NCBI GenBank assembly: GCA_028691515.1
Contig: JAQUZE010000002.1
Coordinates: 22,743-86,742, forward strand
Direction: 5' to 3'
Source of the DNA: Bacilli bacterium
GTDB taxonomy: Bacteria > Bacillota_I > Bacilli_A > ML615J-28 > CAG-698
DNA length: 64,000 bases
In this document: piece by piece, positions 14,469 to 24,269 of the stretch
How the letters are laid out: every line of letters begins with the position of its first letter
Position numbering within the stretch: the stretch's first letter is position 1
Position numbers and translations under genes: made by a program
Notes under the pieces: generated by a model
Told to the model about the DNA's origin: nothing
Seen by the model: only the letters and a program-made list of their open reading frames with translations
The model's database searches: none

Positions 14469-14493
14469 TGTTTTATTTGTATTATGTTATAAT
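14466..14493 (+). promoter_or_regulatory. Promoter of the C39-like lipoprotein gene
   Basis: TATAAT (14488-14493) with a weak TTGTGT (14466-14471) at 16 bases. The transcript would have a leader of only about 10 bases before the ATG at 14510. Confidence 0.55.
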
Positions 14494-14509
14494 ACTTTAG
14501 GTGATTAAA

Positions 14510-17374
14510 ATGAAAAAAATAACTATTATTATGTTTAGTATGTTTCTATTTATTCTTTGGGGATGTACTCCTTCAAAAATAGAAGAAGGAGCTTTAAAAG
14601 ACTTTATACTTCCAGAGTTTATTTATGATGATGTCAGTTTTCCAACTCAGTTTGTTGATAATGATAACAATACTCATCAACTTAATTATTCTTCTAGTGA
14701 CTCAAACATTTTGACTATTACTGGGAAAATAGGAAAAATAGACAAAGATGAAGAAGTTACTATTTCTGTAACTATGGAATTTGATAAAAAAACTTATCAA
14801 AGAGATTATATGATTTTGGTATTAAAAGGACCTTTTGAAGAGGGTGTTTTAAGCGATTTGTCTATACCGGAAATTATATATGAAGATTATACTTTTTTAT
14901 ATACTATGAATGATAATTTAGATCAAAAATATAATTTGACTTATTATTCAAGTAATGAAGATGTTTTAGATAATAAGGGTCAAGTAACTAGAAGTGATAA
15001 AGATGAAAATATTGTGATTAAGGTTGTTGCTGATAGAGAAAAACATGTTTATATAAAAGAATATAATGTTTTAGTGCCTAGTTCTAAAACAGAAATGTCA
15101 GAAGATATAATTGCAGCGTTAGAAGCAAAAGATTCTTTTGATTTAGGAATTGAAACAATAGAAAGTAATATTAATTTGCCTATTAGTTATTCGGGATTTG
15201 ATTTAACTTGGGTTTCGTCTAATAAAGAAGTTATAGATGATAAAGGTAATTACTATCCTATTGATCAAGATGAGAATATTACTTTGACAGTAAAGTTTGA
15301 AAAGAATGATAAAGTTTTAGCTTCTAAGGATTTTGCTGTTTTAGTTAAAAAAACAAGTCCAGAAGATAGATTGGTCTTTGTTCATTCCTCTATAGTTATT
15401 CCCTCAATAATAGCAGAAGATGATGTGATTCAATTGGATAGTTCTTTCTCTTATGGTGTTCAAGGTTCCTGGGAAAGTAGTGAACCAGATGCATTAAGTA
15501 ATGATGGGAAAGTAGTTTTTAAAACTTATGAACAGTCGGTTGTTTTAACATTAACCTTATCATATCTTGATGAAGTAAAGCAGTTTGATTATATTATAAC
15601 AATAAGTGCTATAGAAAATTCATTTGAGTTTTTAGAGGCTGTTTCAAGCATAAATATTCCGTTGGAAACAAAAAATAATATATATCTTCCTTCAACAGTA
15701 AATATAAACAATGAAGATATAATCTTAGAATATAATATTTCAAAGCCTGATATTATAAGTTATGATGGAATTATTAATAGAGATAATAACGATGAAGAAG
15801 TATTAATTGTTATAAAAAGAATATTAGAAAATCGCATTGAAATGATTGAAAAAAATATAGTTGTTTTGGGTTATGATGTGGAAGAAGTAGCTGAATTATT
15901 TGATTTAGGTATTGAGGAAACATATGTGGATATAGAATTGCCAAGTAGTTTTATGGGATATGAAATTCTTTGGTTATCATATAATGAAGATGTTATAAGT
16001 AGTTCAGGTAAATATAGCTTTGTTTCTGTTGATACTGAAGTAACTCTTTCTGCATTATTTGCTGCTGGCAGCTATCCGGAAAAAGAAATAAAGGTTATTG
16101 CAAAACCTATTCCTGATTCTGTTAGGTTAAATATGATTATTAATACTATCGAAATACCGGAAGTTGTAGGAACAAACTTAAATTTGGAAACTGTTTATGA
16201 TTATAGTGTGACTGGCGAGTGGACAAGTAGTGATGAGGGTGTTATTACAACTGATGGAATAGTGTATTTAACTAGTATTGAAAAAAATGTAACATTATCT
16301 TTAACTCTATATTCTGGAGAAGAAACACTAACAAAATTATTTATAGTTAAAACAATTGCAATAGAAGGGAAACAGGTTATGGGTCATAATTATCAAGATT
16401 ACGCTAAAGATTATAATTTAATGAGTATGGTAGATGTACACTTAGAAGATGAAAGATTAGTTTTAGATGAAGGAAAAACGACTGGTACATATGTATCAAG
16501 TGAATTTAATACAATAGGATTTGAGAGGCTGGTAGCGTCTTGGGCAGCAATTAGTTCAATGAAAGGCACTGTTGAAATTGAAATCAAAGTAAAAGTTGAT
16601 GGTATATGGAGTAAATATTTCTCTTATCAAAAATGGGGATTAGGTTTGCAAAATAAATCTATTGATTCTTCTGATTCAATTGCTAAATTATCAACTGATG
16701 AAGTTGTAATTTTAAATTCAAAAACGGCAGTTGCATATCAATATAAAGTAACTTTGAGAAGGAATGCATCTCTAGATGAATCTCCTAAATTATTACTAGT
16801 TGCGGTTGCTTTAACTATTCCTAATTATACATATCCGGTTGATACAACAGGATTTCCTGATTTTGTTGATTATGATGTTCCGCTGTTGAATCAAAATGAA
16901 GTTCCGGTAATAGGAAACTCTATATGTAGCATTACTTCTTCAACAATGTTGTTAAAATATAAGGGGCATAATTTTGAAGAATATGATTCAGAATATGAGC
17001 ATCGATATATTGCTGGATTATTTAAAGATTATGGTGCCAATATTTATGGTAATTGGGTTTATAATACTGTGGGTATGAGTGCTTATGGAGAAGAGACTTT
17101 TGTTAATAAAATGTATTCTTTTGCAGAATTACAAAAACATTTATTAGAAGTTGGACCTATTTCAGCATCGGTAAAAGGCAATATGGGGTTATATACAACT
17201 GCAGGTCATTTAATTGTTGTTCGAGGTTATAGAATTACTAACGGACAAACTTATGTTATTACTAATGATCCAAACATAAATAGTAGATTTGGAAATGATT
17301 TGTTTGTTTATTATGAATATCCATTGGCAACATTTATGAATGTTTGGCGTGGAGTTAATTATATAATTAAATAA
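14510..17374 (+). CDS. Lipoprotein with Ig-like repeats and a C39-like cysteine peptidase domain
   Basis: This 954-residue protein has a lipoprotein signal (MKKITIIMFSMF, lipobox ending LWGC). About seven degenerate Ig-like repeats follow over residues 25-620, of the atrophied bacterial Ig type, each with a pattern like LTYYSSNEDVLDNKGQV. A beta-rich region (about 624-775) with GTYVSSEF, LVASWAAIS and KYFSYQKWGLG has the look of the domain that often precedes C39-like peptidases. The final part (about 783-954) is a C39/papain-like peptidase with Cys806 in SICSITSS, His900 in AGHLIVV and Asn919/Asp920 in TNDPN. It should sit outside the membrane and cut peptides; the target is unknown. The ATG at 14510 is chosen because it starts the signal peptide and has AGGTGA upstream. 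Confidence 0.8.
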   Translation: MKKITIIMFSMFLFILWGCTPSKIEEGALKDFILPEFIYDDVSFPTQFVDNDNNTHQLNYSSSDSNILTITGKIGKIDKDEEVTISVTMEFDKKTYQRDYMILVLKGPFEEGVLSDLSIPEIIYEDYTFLYTMNDNLDQKYNLTYYSSNEDVLDNKGQVTRSDKDENIVIKVVADREKHVYIKEYNVLVPSSKTEMSEDIIAALEAKDSFDLGIETIESNINLPISYSGFDLTWVSSNKEVIDDKGNYYPIDQDENITLTVKFEKNDKVLASKDFAVLVKKTSPEDRLVFVHSSIVIPSIIAEDDVIQLDSSFSYGVQGSWESSEPDALSNDGKVVFKTYEQSVVLTLTLSYLDEVKQFDYIITISAIENSFEFLEAVSSINIPLETKNNIYLPSTVNINNEDIILEYNISKPDIISYDGIINRDNNDEEVLIVIKRILENRIEMIEKNIVVLGYDVEEVAELFDLGIEETYVDIELPSSFMGYEILWLSYNEDVISSSGKYSFVSVDTEVTLSALFAAGSYPEKEIKVIAKPIPDSVRLNMIINTIEIPEVVGTNLNLETVYDYSVTGEWTSSDEGVITTDGIVYLTSIEKNVTLSLTLYSGEETLTKLFIVKTIAIEGKQVMGHNYQDYAKDYNLMSMVDVHLEDERLVLDEGKTTGTYVSSEFNTIGFERLVASWAAISSMKGTVEIEIKVKVDGIWSKYFSYQKWGLGLQNKSIDSSDSIAKLSTDEVVILNSKTAVAYQYKVTLRRNASLDESPKLLLVAVALTIPNYTYPVDTTGFPDFVDYDVPLLNQNEVPVIGNSICSITSSTMLLKYKGHNFEEYDSEYEHRYIAGLFKDYGANIYGNWVYNTVGMSAYGEETFVNKMYSFAELQKHLLEVGPISASVKGNMGLYTTAGHLIVVRGYRITNGQTYVITNDPNINSRFGNDLFVYYEYPLATFMNVWRGVNYIIK

Positions 17375-17386
17375 AAATGAATTATT

Positions 17387-17413
17387 ACTGCCCACATTTG
17401 TGGGCAGTTTTTA
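17387..17413 (+). terminator. Intrinsic terminator
   Basis: ACTGCCCAC (17387-17395) pairs perfectly with GTGGGCAGT (17400-17408) around ATTT, followed by a T-run. Confidence 0.92.
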
Positions 17414-17593
17414 ATATTTTTACCAGGAAATATTCAGAAGAATATTAATATATTTTTTAATGTTTTATTATGATTATAGATAATAATTATTGAAAATTTG
17501 ATTAGGTATATAGGTTTAAATTTAATTATTGTTAACAAAATATATGAGAAAAAACAATAAATATTATTGGATATAAAATAATTTATATTTTTC
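17414..17593. other. AT-rich spacer upstream of the S10 operon
   Basis: About 180 bases with no supportable gene. Its A/T tracts lie directly upstream of the ribosomal promoter and could act as an UP-type element, but nothing specific can be pointed to. Confidence 0.4.
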
Positions 17594-17621
17594 TTGCATT
17601 ATTTTTTTTATTTGGTATAAT
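17594..17621 (+). promoter_or_regulatory. Promoter of the S10 ribosomal operon
   Basis: TTGCAT (17594-17599) and TATAAT (17616-17621) are spaced by 16 bases. It gives a leader of about 130 bases before rpsJ. Confidence 0.8.
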
Positions 17622-17647
17622 ATACAAGGCTTAAAGAGAGACATAGA

Positions 17648-17711
17648 TGTGCGAGGTTGTTGATACGCACGGGTGCGTTGCCTATACCTCTTGCTATCAA
17701 GTAATTCGCAT
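17648..17711 (+). promoter_or_regulatory. Candidate ribosomal-protein leader RNA (S10 operon)
   Basis: The leader folds by eye into a three-way junction. TGCG (17650-17653) pairs with CGCA (17707-17710). AGGT (17654-17657) pairs with ACCT (17686-17689) and encloses ACGCA-CGGG-TGCGT (17665-17678). CTTG-CTAT-CAAG (17690-17701) forms the third arm. No terminator follows, so control would be at translation or by protein binding. Leaders of S10 operons are bound by L4 or other products in several bacteria; that role here is inferred. Confidence 0.6.
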
Positions 17712-17756
17712 TGAGTCGAAGCTACAAATTAATTATGTAACGAAGGAGTGAAAAAA

Positions 17757-18062
17757 ATGGCAAAACAAGTTTTAAGAATTAAACTTATTTCTTACGATCA
17801 CAGATTATTAGATGAATCTGCAAAGAAAATTGTGGAAGCAGCGAAAAAATCAGGTGCAAAAGTATCTGGTCCTATTCCTCTTCCTACTGAAAAAGAAATT
17901 TTTACGGTTATTAGATCGCCTCATAAGCACAAAGATAGTCGTGAACAATTTGAGAGAAGAACTCATAAAAGATTAATTGACATCTTAGAAACTACTCCAA
18001 AAACTATGGACACACTTATTCATTTGGAAATTCCATCTGGTGTGGATATTATTTTGAAATAG
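17757..18062 (+). CDS. rpsJ: 30S ribosomal protein S10
   Basis: A 101-residue S10 of normal length, with [14 protein letters not shown] at the start and the conserved SGPIPLPTE and [14 protein letters not shown] loop. It sits in the head of the 30S subunit and also works in antitermination with NusB. The ATG at 17757 is chosen over the in-frame GTG at 17748 because that GTG lies inside the AAGGAG ribosome-binding site. It is the first gene of the S10-spc-alpha cluster, behind a structured leader. Confidence 0.98.
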   Translation: MAKQVLRIKLISYDHRLLDESAKKIVEAAKKSGAKVSGPIPLPTEKEIFTVIRSPHKHKDSREQFERRTHKRLIDILETTPKTMDTLIHLEIPSGVDIILK

Positions 18063-18097
18063 TATGATGATGTTTATTTTAGAGAAAGGAGAAACTC

Positions 18098-18757
18098 ATG
18101 GCCAAAGGAATCTTAGGTAAAAAAGTCGGAATGACACAAGTGTTTGCAGCAAATGGTGCTTTAGTACCTGTCACTGTTATAGAAGTAAGTGGCAATGTTG
18201 TATTACAAAAGAAAACTGTGGAAACAGATGGTTATTCATCTGTGCAAATTGGTTATGCTGAAAAGAAATTATCTCGAAGCACTAAACCAGAAAAAGGACA
18301 TGCTTCTAAAGCAAGCACAACCCCTAAGCGCTTCGTAAAAGAAATCGCTGGGGAAGACATGCTAGCGTTTGAAGTAGGTCAAGTAGTAAAACCTAATATA
18401 TTTATAGAAGGTGAATTAGTTGATGTAACTGGAACTTCTAAAGGAAAAGGATATTCCGGAAGTATTAAACGTCATAATTACAGTATTGGGCCAAAAGCAC
18501 ATGGTTCAGGCTATCATCGAGGAAGTGGATCTATGGGCGCAATTGATGCAGCTCGTATATTTAAAAACAAAAAAATGCCTGGTAGAATGGGCGGAGAACA
18601 AAAGACAATGCAAAATTTGGAAATTGTTAAAATTGATTTAGAAAAGAATGTTATGCTAATAAAGGGGAATGTTCCAGGACCAAAAGGCTCTTATGTAATT
18701 GTATCAAATGCAGTTAAGAGTAATAGTTCTGCTATAAACCCTGAAGCATTGGCTTAG
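18098..18757 (+). CDS. rplC: 50S ribosomal protein L3
   Basis: A 219-residue L3, with [14 protein letters not shown] at the start and the conserved central loop ([17 protein letters not shown]) that reaches toward the peptidyl transferase centre. L3 is one of the first proteins to bind 23S rRNA. AAAGGAG sets the ATG; the gene follows rpsJ by 35 bases. Length and motifs are ordinary. Confidence 0.98.
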   Translation: MAKGILGKKVGMTQVFAANGALVPVTVIEVSGNVVLQKKTVETDGYSSVQIGYAEKKLSRSTKPEKGHASKASTTPKRFVKEIAGEDMLAFEVGQVVKPNIFIEGELVDVTGTSKGKGYSGSIKRHNYSIGPKAHGSGYHRGSGSMGAIDAARIFKNKKMPGRMGGEQKTMQNLEIVKIDLEKNVMLIKGNVPGPKGSYVIVSNAVKSNSSAINPEALA

Positions 18758-18774
18758 AAAGGAGATAAACACAT

Positions 18775-19401
18775 ATGTTAAGTGTTGATGTTAAAAATCA
18801 AGAAGGTGCAAAAGTAAGCACAATTGAACTAGCGGAAGAGATATTTGCAATTGAACCTAATATGCAAGTTGTATTCGATGTTGTTTATGCTCAAAGAGCC
18901 GGAATGCGTCAAGGAACTGCAAAAGCAAAAAATCGTAATGAAGTTAGAGGCGGTGGCCGTAAGCCATGGCGTCAAAAAGGAACTGGAAAAGCTCGTCAGG
19001 GCTCAATTAGAGCACCACAATGGGTTGGTGGTGGCGTAGTTTTTGGTCCTAACCCAAGAAAATATACAAAAAAAGTTAACAAAAAGGTGGCTTCAATTGC
19101 AGTTAAATCACTTTTATCAGATAGATTCGCAAATGATAATATGATTATAATTGATAAGATTGAATTACAAGAACAAAAGACAAAGAATTTTGCAAATGTA
19201 TTAATGAATTTAAATGTTCATCAAAATAAAACAATTGTTGTTTTAGCACAAGATGATTATGATTTATTCTTAGTAAGTAGAAATATTCCTGGTGTTTATG
19301 TTCAAACACTTTCGCATTTAAGTGTTTATGATCTTATTAATGCTGAAAAGTATGTTTTAACTACTGCTGCTGTTGAAAAATATCAGGAGGTATTGAAATA
19401 A
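18775..19401 (+). CDS. rplD: 50S ribosomal protein L4
   Basis: A 208-residue L4 with the long extended loop RGGGRKPWRQKGTGKARQGS that lines the exit tunnel, and VFGPNPR after it. In enterobacteria L4 binds the S10 leader and controls its own operon; whether it binds the leader at 17648-17711 here is open. AAAGGAG precedes the ATG. The stop overlaps the next start by one base (TAATG). Confidence 0.97.
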   Translation: MLSVDVKNQEGAKVSTIELAEEIFAIEPNMQVVFDVVYAQRAGMRQGTAKAKNRNEVRGGGRKPWRQKGTGKARQGSIRAPQWVGGGVVFGPNPRKYTKKVNKKVASIAVKSLLSDRFANDNMIIIDKIELQEQKTKNFANVLMNLNVHQNKTIVVLAQDDYDLFLVSRNIPGVYVQTLSHLSVYDLINAEKYVLTTAAVEKYQEVLK

Positions 19402-19685
19402 TGAAAAATCCTTATGAAATTATAAGACGTCCTATTATTACTGAAAAAACAAGCAAGTTAGTAGAACAAGGACAATATACATTTGAAGTTAAAGCTGGTG
19501 TTAATAAAGTTGAAGTCAAAGCCGCTGTTGAAGCTGCATTTGAAGTTGAGGTAACATCTGTAAAAATAATTAACTGTATTAGAAAACTTCGTCGTGTGGG
19601 AAAACACGAGGGATTACGTCCAGCGGTTAAAAAAGCAATAGTTACTTTGAAGGAAGGACAAACTCTAGATGTCTTTGAGATCTAG
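19401..19685 (+). CDS. rplW: 50S ribosomal protein L23
   Basis: A 94-residue L23 with the opening IIRRPIITEKTSKL and a KAAVEAAFEVEV segment. L23 surrounds the exit tunnel and docks trigger factor and SRP. The ATG overlaps the rplD stop by one base, with AGGAGG inside rplD. Its basic loop reads RKLRRVGKHEGLRPAVKKA. Confidence 0.97.
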   Translation: MKNPYEIIRRPIITEKTSKLVEQGQYTFEVKAGVNKVEVKAAVEAAFEVEVTSVKIINCIRKLRRVGKHEGLRPAVKKAIVTLKEGQTLDVFEI

Positions 19686-19710
19686 GAGTTGCTAAATATA
19701 GGAGGAAAAC

Positions 19711-20544
19711 ATGGGTATTAAAAAATATAAACCGACCACTAATGGTCGTCGTAATATGACAACATTAACTTATGATGAAATTACAACTTCTTCTCCTGAA
19801 AAAAGCTTATTACAACCTTTAAAGAAAAAAGGAGGACGTAATAACACAGGAAGAATTACTGTTCGTCACCGCGGTGGAGGACACAAAAGAAAATATCGTT
19901 TAATAGATTTTAAAAGAAATAAAGATAATATTATTGGTAGAGTAGCAGAAATTGAATATGATCCAAATCGTTCAGCTTTTATTGCTTTAATTAATTATGT
20001 TGATGGTGAAAAAAGATATATCATAGCTCCTAGTGGACTTACAGTAGGAATGGAAATTGTATCTGGAGAAGGTTCTGATATTAAAATTGGAAATGCACTT
20101 CCCATTAATAAAATTCCTGTTGGAACAAATGTTCACAATATTGAATTATATCCAGGACATGGTGGCCAACTTGTTAGAGCTGCAGGAACAAGCGCTCAAA
20201 TATTAGGACGAGAAGAAAGATATGTTCTTGTTCGTTTAGCTAGTAGTGAAGTGCGTAAAATTTTAAATGATTGTCGCGCAACTATTGGTACTGTTAGTAA
20301 TAAAGATAACGAATTGGTAAATATAGGAAAAGCAGGAAGAACAAGATATACTGGATTTAGACCTACTGTTAGAGGTTCAGTTATGAATCCAAATGATCAT
20401 CCACATGGTGGTGGTGAGGGAAAAACGCCAATTGGCCGTAAAGCTCCACTTACACCTTGGGGTAAATTAGCTATGGGTAAGAAGACAAGAAAAACTAAGA
20501 AAAAATCTAGCGACTTGATTGTACATCGTCGTTCTAGTAAATAA
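19711..20544 (+). CDS. rplB: 50S ribosomal protein L2
   Basis: A 277-residue L2, full length, with [16 protein letters not shown] at the start, [13 protein letters not shown], and the C-terminal [19 protein letters not shown] and [10 protein letters not shown] block; the His in the latter lies near the peptidyl transferase centre. AGGAGG precedes the ATG. L2 is needed for subunit association. Confidence 0.98.
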   Translation: MGIKKYKPTTNGRRNMTTLTYDEITTSSPEKSLLQPLKKKGGRNNTGRITVRHRGGGHKRKYRLIDFKRNKDNIIGRVAEIEYDPNRSAFIALINYVDGEKRYIIAPSGLTVGMEIVSGEGSDIKIGNALPINKIPVGTNVHNIELYPGHGGQLVRAAGTSAQILGREERYVLVRLASSEVRKILNDCRATIGTVSNKDNELVNIGKAGRTRYTGFRPTVRGSVMNPNDHPHGGGEGKTPIGRKAPLTPWGKLAMGKKTRKTKKKSSDLIVHRRSSK

Positions 20545-20560
20545 GGAAAGGAGAAAATAA

Positions 20561-20833
20561 ATGGCACGATCATTAAAAAAAGGACCTTTTGTTGATGACC
20601 ATCTACTAAAGAAAGTTATGGAACAACAAGGTGCTTCACATAAAAAAGTTATTCAAACTTGGTCGAGAAGATCTACTATTTTCCCTGAGTTTATTGGTTT
20701 TACAATTGCTGTATATAATGGTAAAGAACATGTTCCAGTTTATATAACTGAAGATATGGTAGGGCATAAGTTGGGTGAATTTGTTCCAACAAGAACTTTC
20801 CGTGGACATGGAAAAGATAAAAAAGGTATTTAA
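20561..20833 (+). CDS. rpsS: 30S ribosomal protein S19
   Basis: A 90-residue S19 opening [18 protein letters not shown], with [14 protein letters not shown] and a C-terminal [14 protein letters not shown]. It binds S13 and 16S rRNA in the head near the A site. AAAGGAG sets the ATG, 16 bases after rplB. Confidence 0.98.
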   Translation: MARSLKKGPFVDDHLLKKVMEQQGASHKKVIQTWSRRSTIFPEFIGFTIAVYNGKEHVPVYITEDMVGHKLGEFVPTRTFRGHGKDKKGI

Positions 20834-20849
20834 TAGGAGGATATGAAAT

Positions 20850-21197
20850 ATGGAAGCTAAAATTGAAGCTAAAGCTATAGCAAAAACTGTTCGTATTGCT
20901 CCTAGAAAAGTTAGACTAGTAGTTGACTTAATTCGAGGCAAACAATTAATGGAAGCATATGCGATTTTAAAGTTGACTGAAAAAAGAGCGACGAAACCGA
21001 TTGAAAAAGCATTAAAATCTGCTGTTGCGAATGCAACAAATAATAATAATATGGATAAAGACAAATTATTTATAAAAGAAATATTTGTTGATGAAGGTCC
21101 AACACTTAAACGTTTCCTACCAAGAGCAAAGGGTAGTGCTAATCAAATATTAAAAAGAACCAGCAACATTACAGTAGTAGTTGCTGAGAAAGAATAG
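20850..21197 (+). CDS. rplV: 50S ribosomal protein L22
   Basis: A 115-residue L22 with [17 protein letters not shown] near the start and the exit-tunnel hairpin seen as [20 protein letters not shown]. The loop is the site of macrolide resistance changes in other species; nothing unusual is visible here. AGGAGG lies upstream. Confidence 0.97.
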   Translation: MEAKIEAKAIAKTVRIAPRKVRLVVDLIRGKQLMEAYAILKLTEKRATKPIEKALKSAVANATNNNNMDKDKLFIKEIFVDEGPTLKRFLPRAKGSANQILKRTSNITVVVAEKE

Positions 21198-21208
21198 GAG
21201 GAACCTCA

Positions 21209-21865
21209 ATGGGACAAAAAGTCAATCCAAAAGGAATGCGTCTTGGCATAATTCGTGATTGGGATTCAAAATGGTATACGAGCAAAAGAGAAGTTCCTAC
21301 TCTATTACATGAAGATTTAAAAATTAGAAAAGAAATAGATATGTTCTATAAAAGAGCATTTGTTTCTCGAGTTAAAATTGAAAGAACTAAAACAAAAATC
21401 ATGTTGACAATATATACAGCTAAACCAGGAGTGGTTATTGGCCGTGAAGGATCAACAAAAAATGAGATTGTTGAAAAGTTACAAAATATTACTGGTAAAA
21501 GAGTATATCTAACTGTGTTAGATATAAAAAATCCTGATATTGATGCAACATTAGTTGCAAGAAATATCGCTGAACAATTGGAAAATCGTGCATCGTTTAG
21601 AAGAGTACAAAAAATGGCTATCCAAAGAGCAATGAGAGCAGGAGCAAAGGGAATCAAAACCGCTGTTTCTGGTCGTCTTGGTGGTGCTGAAATGGCTCGT
21701 CGCGAAGGGTATAGTGAAGGAACAGTTCCTCTACATACTTTACGTTCTGATATAGATTACGCAGTTTCAGAGGCTAATACTACTTATGGAAAATTAGGAG
21801 TAAAAGTTTGGATTTGTAAAGGAGAAATTTTACCGACAAAGAAAAACGTAAAGGAGGCTGAGTAA
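21209..21865 (+). CDS. rpsC: 30S ribosomal protein S3
   Basis: A 218-residue S3 that opens [14 protein letters not shown]. It has the type II KH domain with [18 protein letters not shown] and the C-terminal domain with [13 protein letters not shown] and [11 protein letters not shown]. It lines the mRNA entry tunnel. AGGAGG precedes the ATG; rplP follows almost at once. Confidence 0.98.
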   Translation: MGQKVNPKGMRLGIIRDWDSKWYTSKREVPTLLHEDLKIRKEIDMFYKRAFVSRVKIERTKTKIMLTIYTAKPGVVIGREGSTKNEIVEKLQNITGKRVYLTVLDIKNPDIDATLVARNIAEQLENRASFRRVQKMAIQRAMRAGAKGIKTAVSGRLGGAEMARREGYSEGTVPLHTLRSDIDYAVSEANTTYGKLGVKVWICKGEILPTKKNVKEAE

Positions 21866-21867
21866 TT

Positions 21868-22293
21868 ATGTTAATGCCAAAAAGAACAAAGTATCGCCGA
21901 CCTCATAGAGTAAGTTATGAAGGGAAGGCAAAAGGCGCTAAAGAAATTAATTTTGGTGATTATGGTCTTGTTTCTCTTGAAGGGGCATGGATTACACAAC
22001 AACAAATTGAGTCTTCTCGTATTGCTTTAACACGTTATATGAAACGTTTAGGAAAAGTTTGGTTAAGAGTTTTTCCTCATATGGCACAAACAAAGAAACC
22101 TTTAGAAGTGCGTATGGGTGGAGGTAAAGGTAGTCCTGTTGGCTTCGTAGCTGTTGTTAAAAAGGGAACTATTATTTATGAAATTGCAGGTGTAAGTGAA
22201 GAAATTGCAAAAGAAGCATTAAGACTTGCATCACACAAGTTACCTGTAAGAACCAAATTTATAAAGAAAGAAAGTGGTGAGATCAATGGCTAG
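21868..22293 (+). CDS. rplP: 50S ribosomal protein L16
   Basis: A 141-residue L16 that opens [14 protein letters not shown] and contains [27 protein letters not shown] and the C-terminal [15 protein letters not shown]. It sits near the A-site tRNA. The ATG at 21868 is kept over 21874 because family members usually begin MLxPKR. AAGGAGG lies inside the rpsC end. It overlaps rpmC by 8 bases. Confidence 0.97.
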   Translation: MLMPKRTKYRRPHRVSYEGKAKGAKEINFGDYGLVSLEGAWITQQQIESSRIALTRYMKRLGKVWLRVFPHMAQTKKPLEVRMGGGKGSPVGFVAVVKKGTIIYEIAGVSEEIAKEALRLASHKLPVRTKFIKKESGEING

Positions 22294-22531
22294 AGCAAAA
22301 AAAGTTGAAGCTGCATCTGCTGCTAAAAAAGTTACTGAGACTGATGCAATTAGAAAATTAGACGAAGTTACTATTCATAATAAAATTGGTGAACTAAAAC
22401 AAGAATTATTTAATTTACGTTTTCAGGCAGCTGTTGGTAAACTAGAAAATACTGCCCAAATTGGTAAAACAAAAAAGCAAATTGCTAGAATGTTAACAGT
22501 ATTAAACGAGCGCGGAAAGGCTCTTAAGTAA
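22286..22531 (+). CDS. rpmC: 50S ribosomal protein L29 with N-terminal extension
   Basis: An 81-residue protein. The C-terminal 60 residues are a normal two-helix L29 ([20 protein letters not shown] and [16 protein letters not shown]). About 24 Ala/Lys-rich residues precede it ([15 protein letters not shown] onward), longer than the usual 60-70 residue L29. The ATG at 22286 gives an 8-base overlap with rplP (ATGGCTAG); the GTG pair at 22274 falls within the ribosome-binding site. L29 lies at the exit tunnel next to L23. Confidence 0.95.
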   Translation: MARAKKVEAASAAKKVTETDAIRKLDEVTIHNKIGELKQELFNLRFQAAVGKLENTAQIGKTKKQIARMLTVLNERGKALK

Positions 22532-22542
22532 GGAGGCCCATA

Positions 22543-22803
22543 ATGGAAAGAAATAGTAGAAAGATTTATACAGGTACAGTTGTATCTGTAAGTAATGACA
22601 AAACTATAAAAGTTGAAATTGTTAGGGCGAAGCGCCATCCAATTTATGGCAAAAGAGTAATCAGAAGTAGTAAATTAACTGCGCATGATGAAAAAAATGA
22701 ATGTCAGCTTGGTGATAAAGTTAAGATTATGGAAACAAGACCATTATCAAAAACTAAGCATTTTCGTTTAGTTGAAATTATAGAGAAAGCTATTCAGTTG
22801 TAG
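22543..22803 (+). CDS. rpsQ: 30S ribosomal protein S17
   Basis: An 86-residue S17 (OB fold) with [28 protein letters not shown], the [20 protein letters not shown] block and the [11 protein letters not shown] end. It is a primary 16S rRNA binder. AGGAGG lies before the ATG, 12 bases after rpmC. Confidence 0.98.
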   Translation: MERNSRKIYTGTVVSVSNDKTIKVEIVRAKRHPIYGKRVIRSSKLTAHDEKNECQLGDKVKIMETRPLSKTKHFRLVEIIEKAIQL

Positions 22804-22815
22804 GAGGCGGAATTT

Positions 22816-23184
22816 ATGATACAACAAGAGACGAGATTAAAAATTGCTGACAATTCAGGCGCGAAAGAAATTTTAACAATTAAAGTTTTAGGCGGTACAA
22901 GAAGAAGATATGCAAACATTGGTGATATTATTGTTGCTACAGTTAAATCTGCATCTTCTGGTGGTACTGTGAAAAAAGGTGAAGTCGTAAGAGCAGTTAT
23001 TGTAAGAACTAAATACGGCTTGAGAAGAAAAGATGGATCATATATCAAATTTGATGATAACGCCGCAGTTATTATTCGTGATGATAAGACTCCAAAAGGA
23101 ACAAGAATTTTTGGGCCAGTTGCAAGAGAACTTCGTGATAAAGAATTTATGAAAATTATTTCTCTTGCTCCTGAAGTTCTGTAA
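22816..23184 (+). CDS. rplN: 50S ribosomal protein L14
   Basis: A 122-residue L14 that opens [18 protein letters not shown] and contains [20 protein letters not shown] and [20 protein letters not shown], all highly conserved. It bridges to 16S rRNA helix 14 and is the RsfS docking site. AGGAGG precedes it. Confidence 0.98.
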   Translation: MIQQETRLKIADNSGAKEILTIKVLGGTRRRYANIGDIIVATVKSASSGGTVKKGEVVRAVIVRTKYGLRRKDGSYIKFDDNAAVIIRDDKTPKGTRIFGPVARELRDKEFMKIISLAPEVL

Positions 23185-23195
23185 GGAGGATATTT

Positions 23196-23510
23196 ATGTT
23201 TATAAAAAAAGGTGATACTGTAAAAGTTATTAGCGGAAATAGCAAAGGTAAAACAGGAAAAGTACTTAATATACTAATTAAGTCTGATAAAGTTGTTGTT
23301 GAAGGAGTAAACATTGTTTCTCGTCATACAAAACCATCAAACGCTAATCCTGATGGTGGAATTATTAAGAAAGAAGCTCCAATTGCTATATCTAATGTAC
23401 AATTAGTTGATACAAAAAAAGATAATATTGCATCTAAAGTTGGGATGAAAATTGTTGATGGTAAAAAAGTACGTTATTTTAAAAAAACAGGCAATGTATT
23501 GGATAAGTAG
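23196..23510 (+). CDS. rplX: 50S ribosomal protein L24
   Basis: A 104-residue L24 with the KOW motif [20 protein letters not shown] near the start and [19 protein letters not shown]. It starts 50S assembly and sits at the tunnel exit. AAGGAGG sets the ATG. Confidence 0.97.
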   Translation: MFIKKGDTVKVISGNSKGKTGKVLNILIKSDKVVVEGVNIVSRHTKPSNANPDGGIIKKEAPIAISNVQLVDTKKDNIASKVGMKIVDGKKVRYFKKTGNVLDK

Positions 23511-23519
23511 GAGGATATA

Positions 23520-24059
23520 ATGAATAGAGTTAAAAGTTATTATGATGAAACAGTTAAAGCTGCGTTAGTTAAAAAATTTAAATATACTTCAATCATGCAA
23601 GCTCCTAGACTTATGAAAATAGTTGTTAATATAGGTGTTGGTGAAGCAATAAATAATTCAAAATTGTTAGATGCTGCTGTAGAAGACTTAACTGTAATTA
23701 CTGGTCAAAAACCAATAATTACGAAGGCTAAAAAATCAATTGCTGCTTTTAAATTAAGAGAAGGTGTTGCAATTGGCTGTAAAGTTACTTTGCGTGGTGA
23801 GAGAATGTATGATTTTTATGATAAACTAGTTTCTGCTGCACTTCCAAGAGTTCGTGATTTTAGAGGATTGAGTAAGGATTCATTTGACGGACACGGTAAT
23901 TATACTATTGGTATTAAGGAACAATTAATTTTTCCAGAAATCAATTATGATAAAGTACTTAAAATCAGAGGTATGGATATTGTTATTGTTACAAATGCTA
24001 AGACCGATGAGGAAGGACGCGAATTACTTAAGCAATTAGGTATGCCGTTTAAAAAGTAG
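23520..24059 (+). CDS. rplE: 50S ribosomal protein L5
   Basis: A 179-residue L5 with [33 protein letters not shown] and [17 protein letters not shown] near the middle, then [11 protein letters not shown] and the end [15 protein letters not shown]. It binds 5S rRNA and the P-site tRNA. AGGAGG lies directly ahead. Length is normal. Confidence 0.98.
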   Translation: MNRVKSYYDETVKAALVKKFKYTSIMQAPRLMKIVVNIGVGEAINNSKLLDAAVEDLTVITGQKPIITKAKKSIAAFKLREGVAIGCKVTLRGERMYDFYDKLVSAALPRVRDFRGLSKDSFDGHGNYTIGIKEQLIFPEINYDKVLKIRGMDIVIVTNAKTDEEGRELLKQLGMPFKK

Positions 24060-24068
24060 GAGGATTTT

Positions 24069-24254
24069 ATGGCTAAAAAATCATTAGTAATTAAAAATAA
24101 GAAAAAACAAAAGTATGCTGTAAGGGAATATACAAGATGTGAACGCTGTGGAAGACCACATTCAGTATTCCGTAAATTTAAATTATGCCGTATATGCTTC
24201 CGAGAATTAGCACAAGAGGGACAAATCCCTGGTGTTAAAAAGGCAAGCTGGTAA
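24069..24254 (+). CDS. rpsN: 30S ribosomal protein S14, zinc-binding type Z
   Basis: A 61-residue short S14 with two CxxC pairs, [20 protein letters not shown], which bind one zinc ion. This is the zinc-containing form; no zinc-free long copy is in the window. AGGAGG precedes the ATG. The end [11 protein letters not shown] is typical. Confidence 0.98.
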   Translation: MAKKSLVIKNKKKQKYAVREYTRCERCGRPHSVFRKFKLCRICFRELAQEGQIPGVKKASW

Positions 24255-24269
24255 GAAGGAGGCTATCAT

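Noticed and set aside
14336-14509. Riboswitch leader for the C39-like lipoprotein
   Set aside because: No upstream segment can pair with the terminator stem as an antiterminator, and a separate TATAAT lies between the terminator and the gene. Kept only as an alternative to the small RNA call.
18845-19039. Open frame inside rplD on the same strand
   Set aside because: Shadow of rplD with no ribosome-binding site. The same applies to open frames opposite rplV, rpsC, rpsE, nifJ and other conserved genes.
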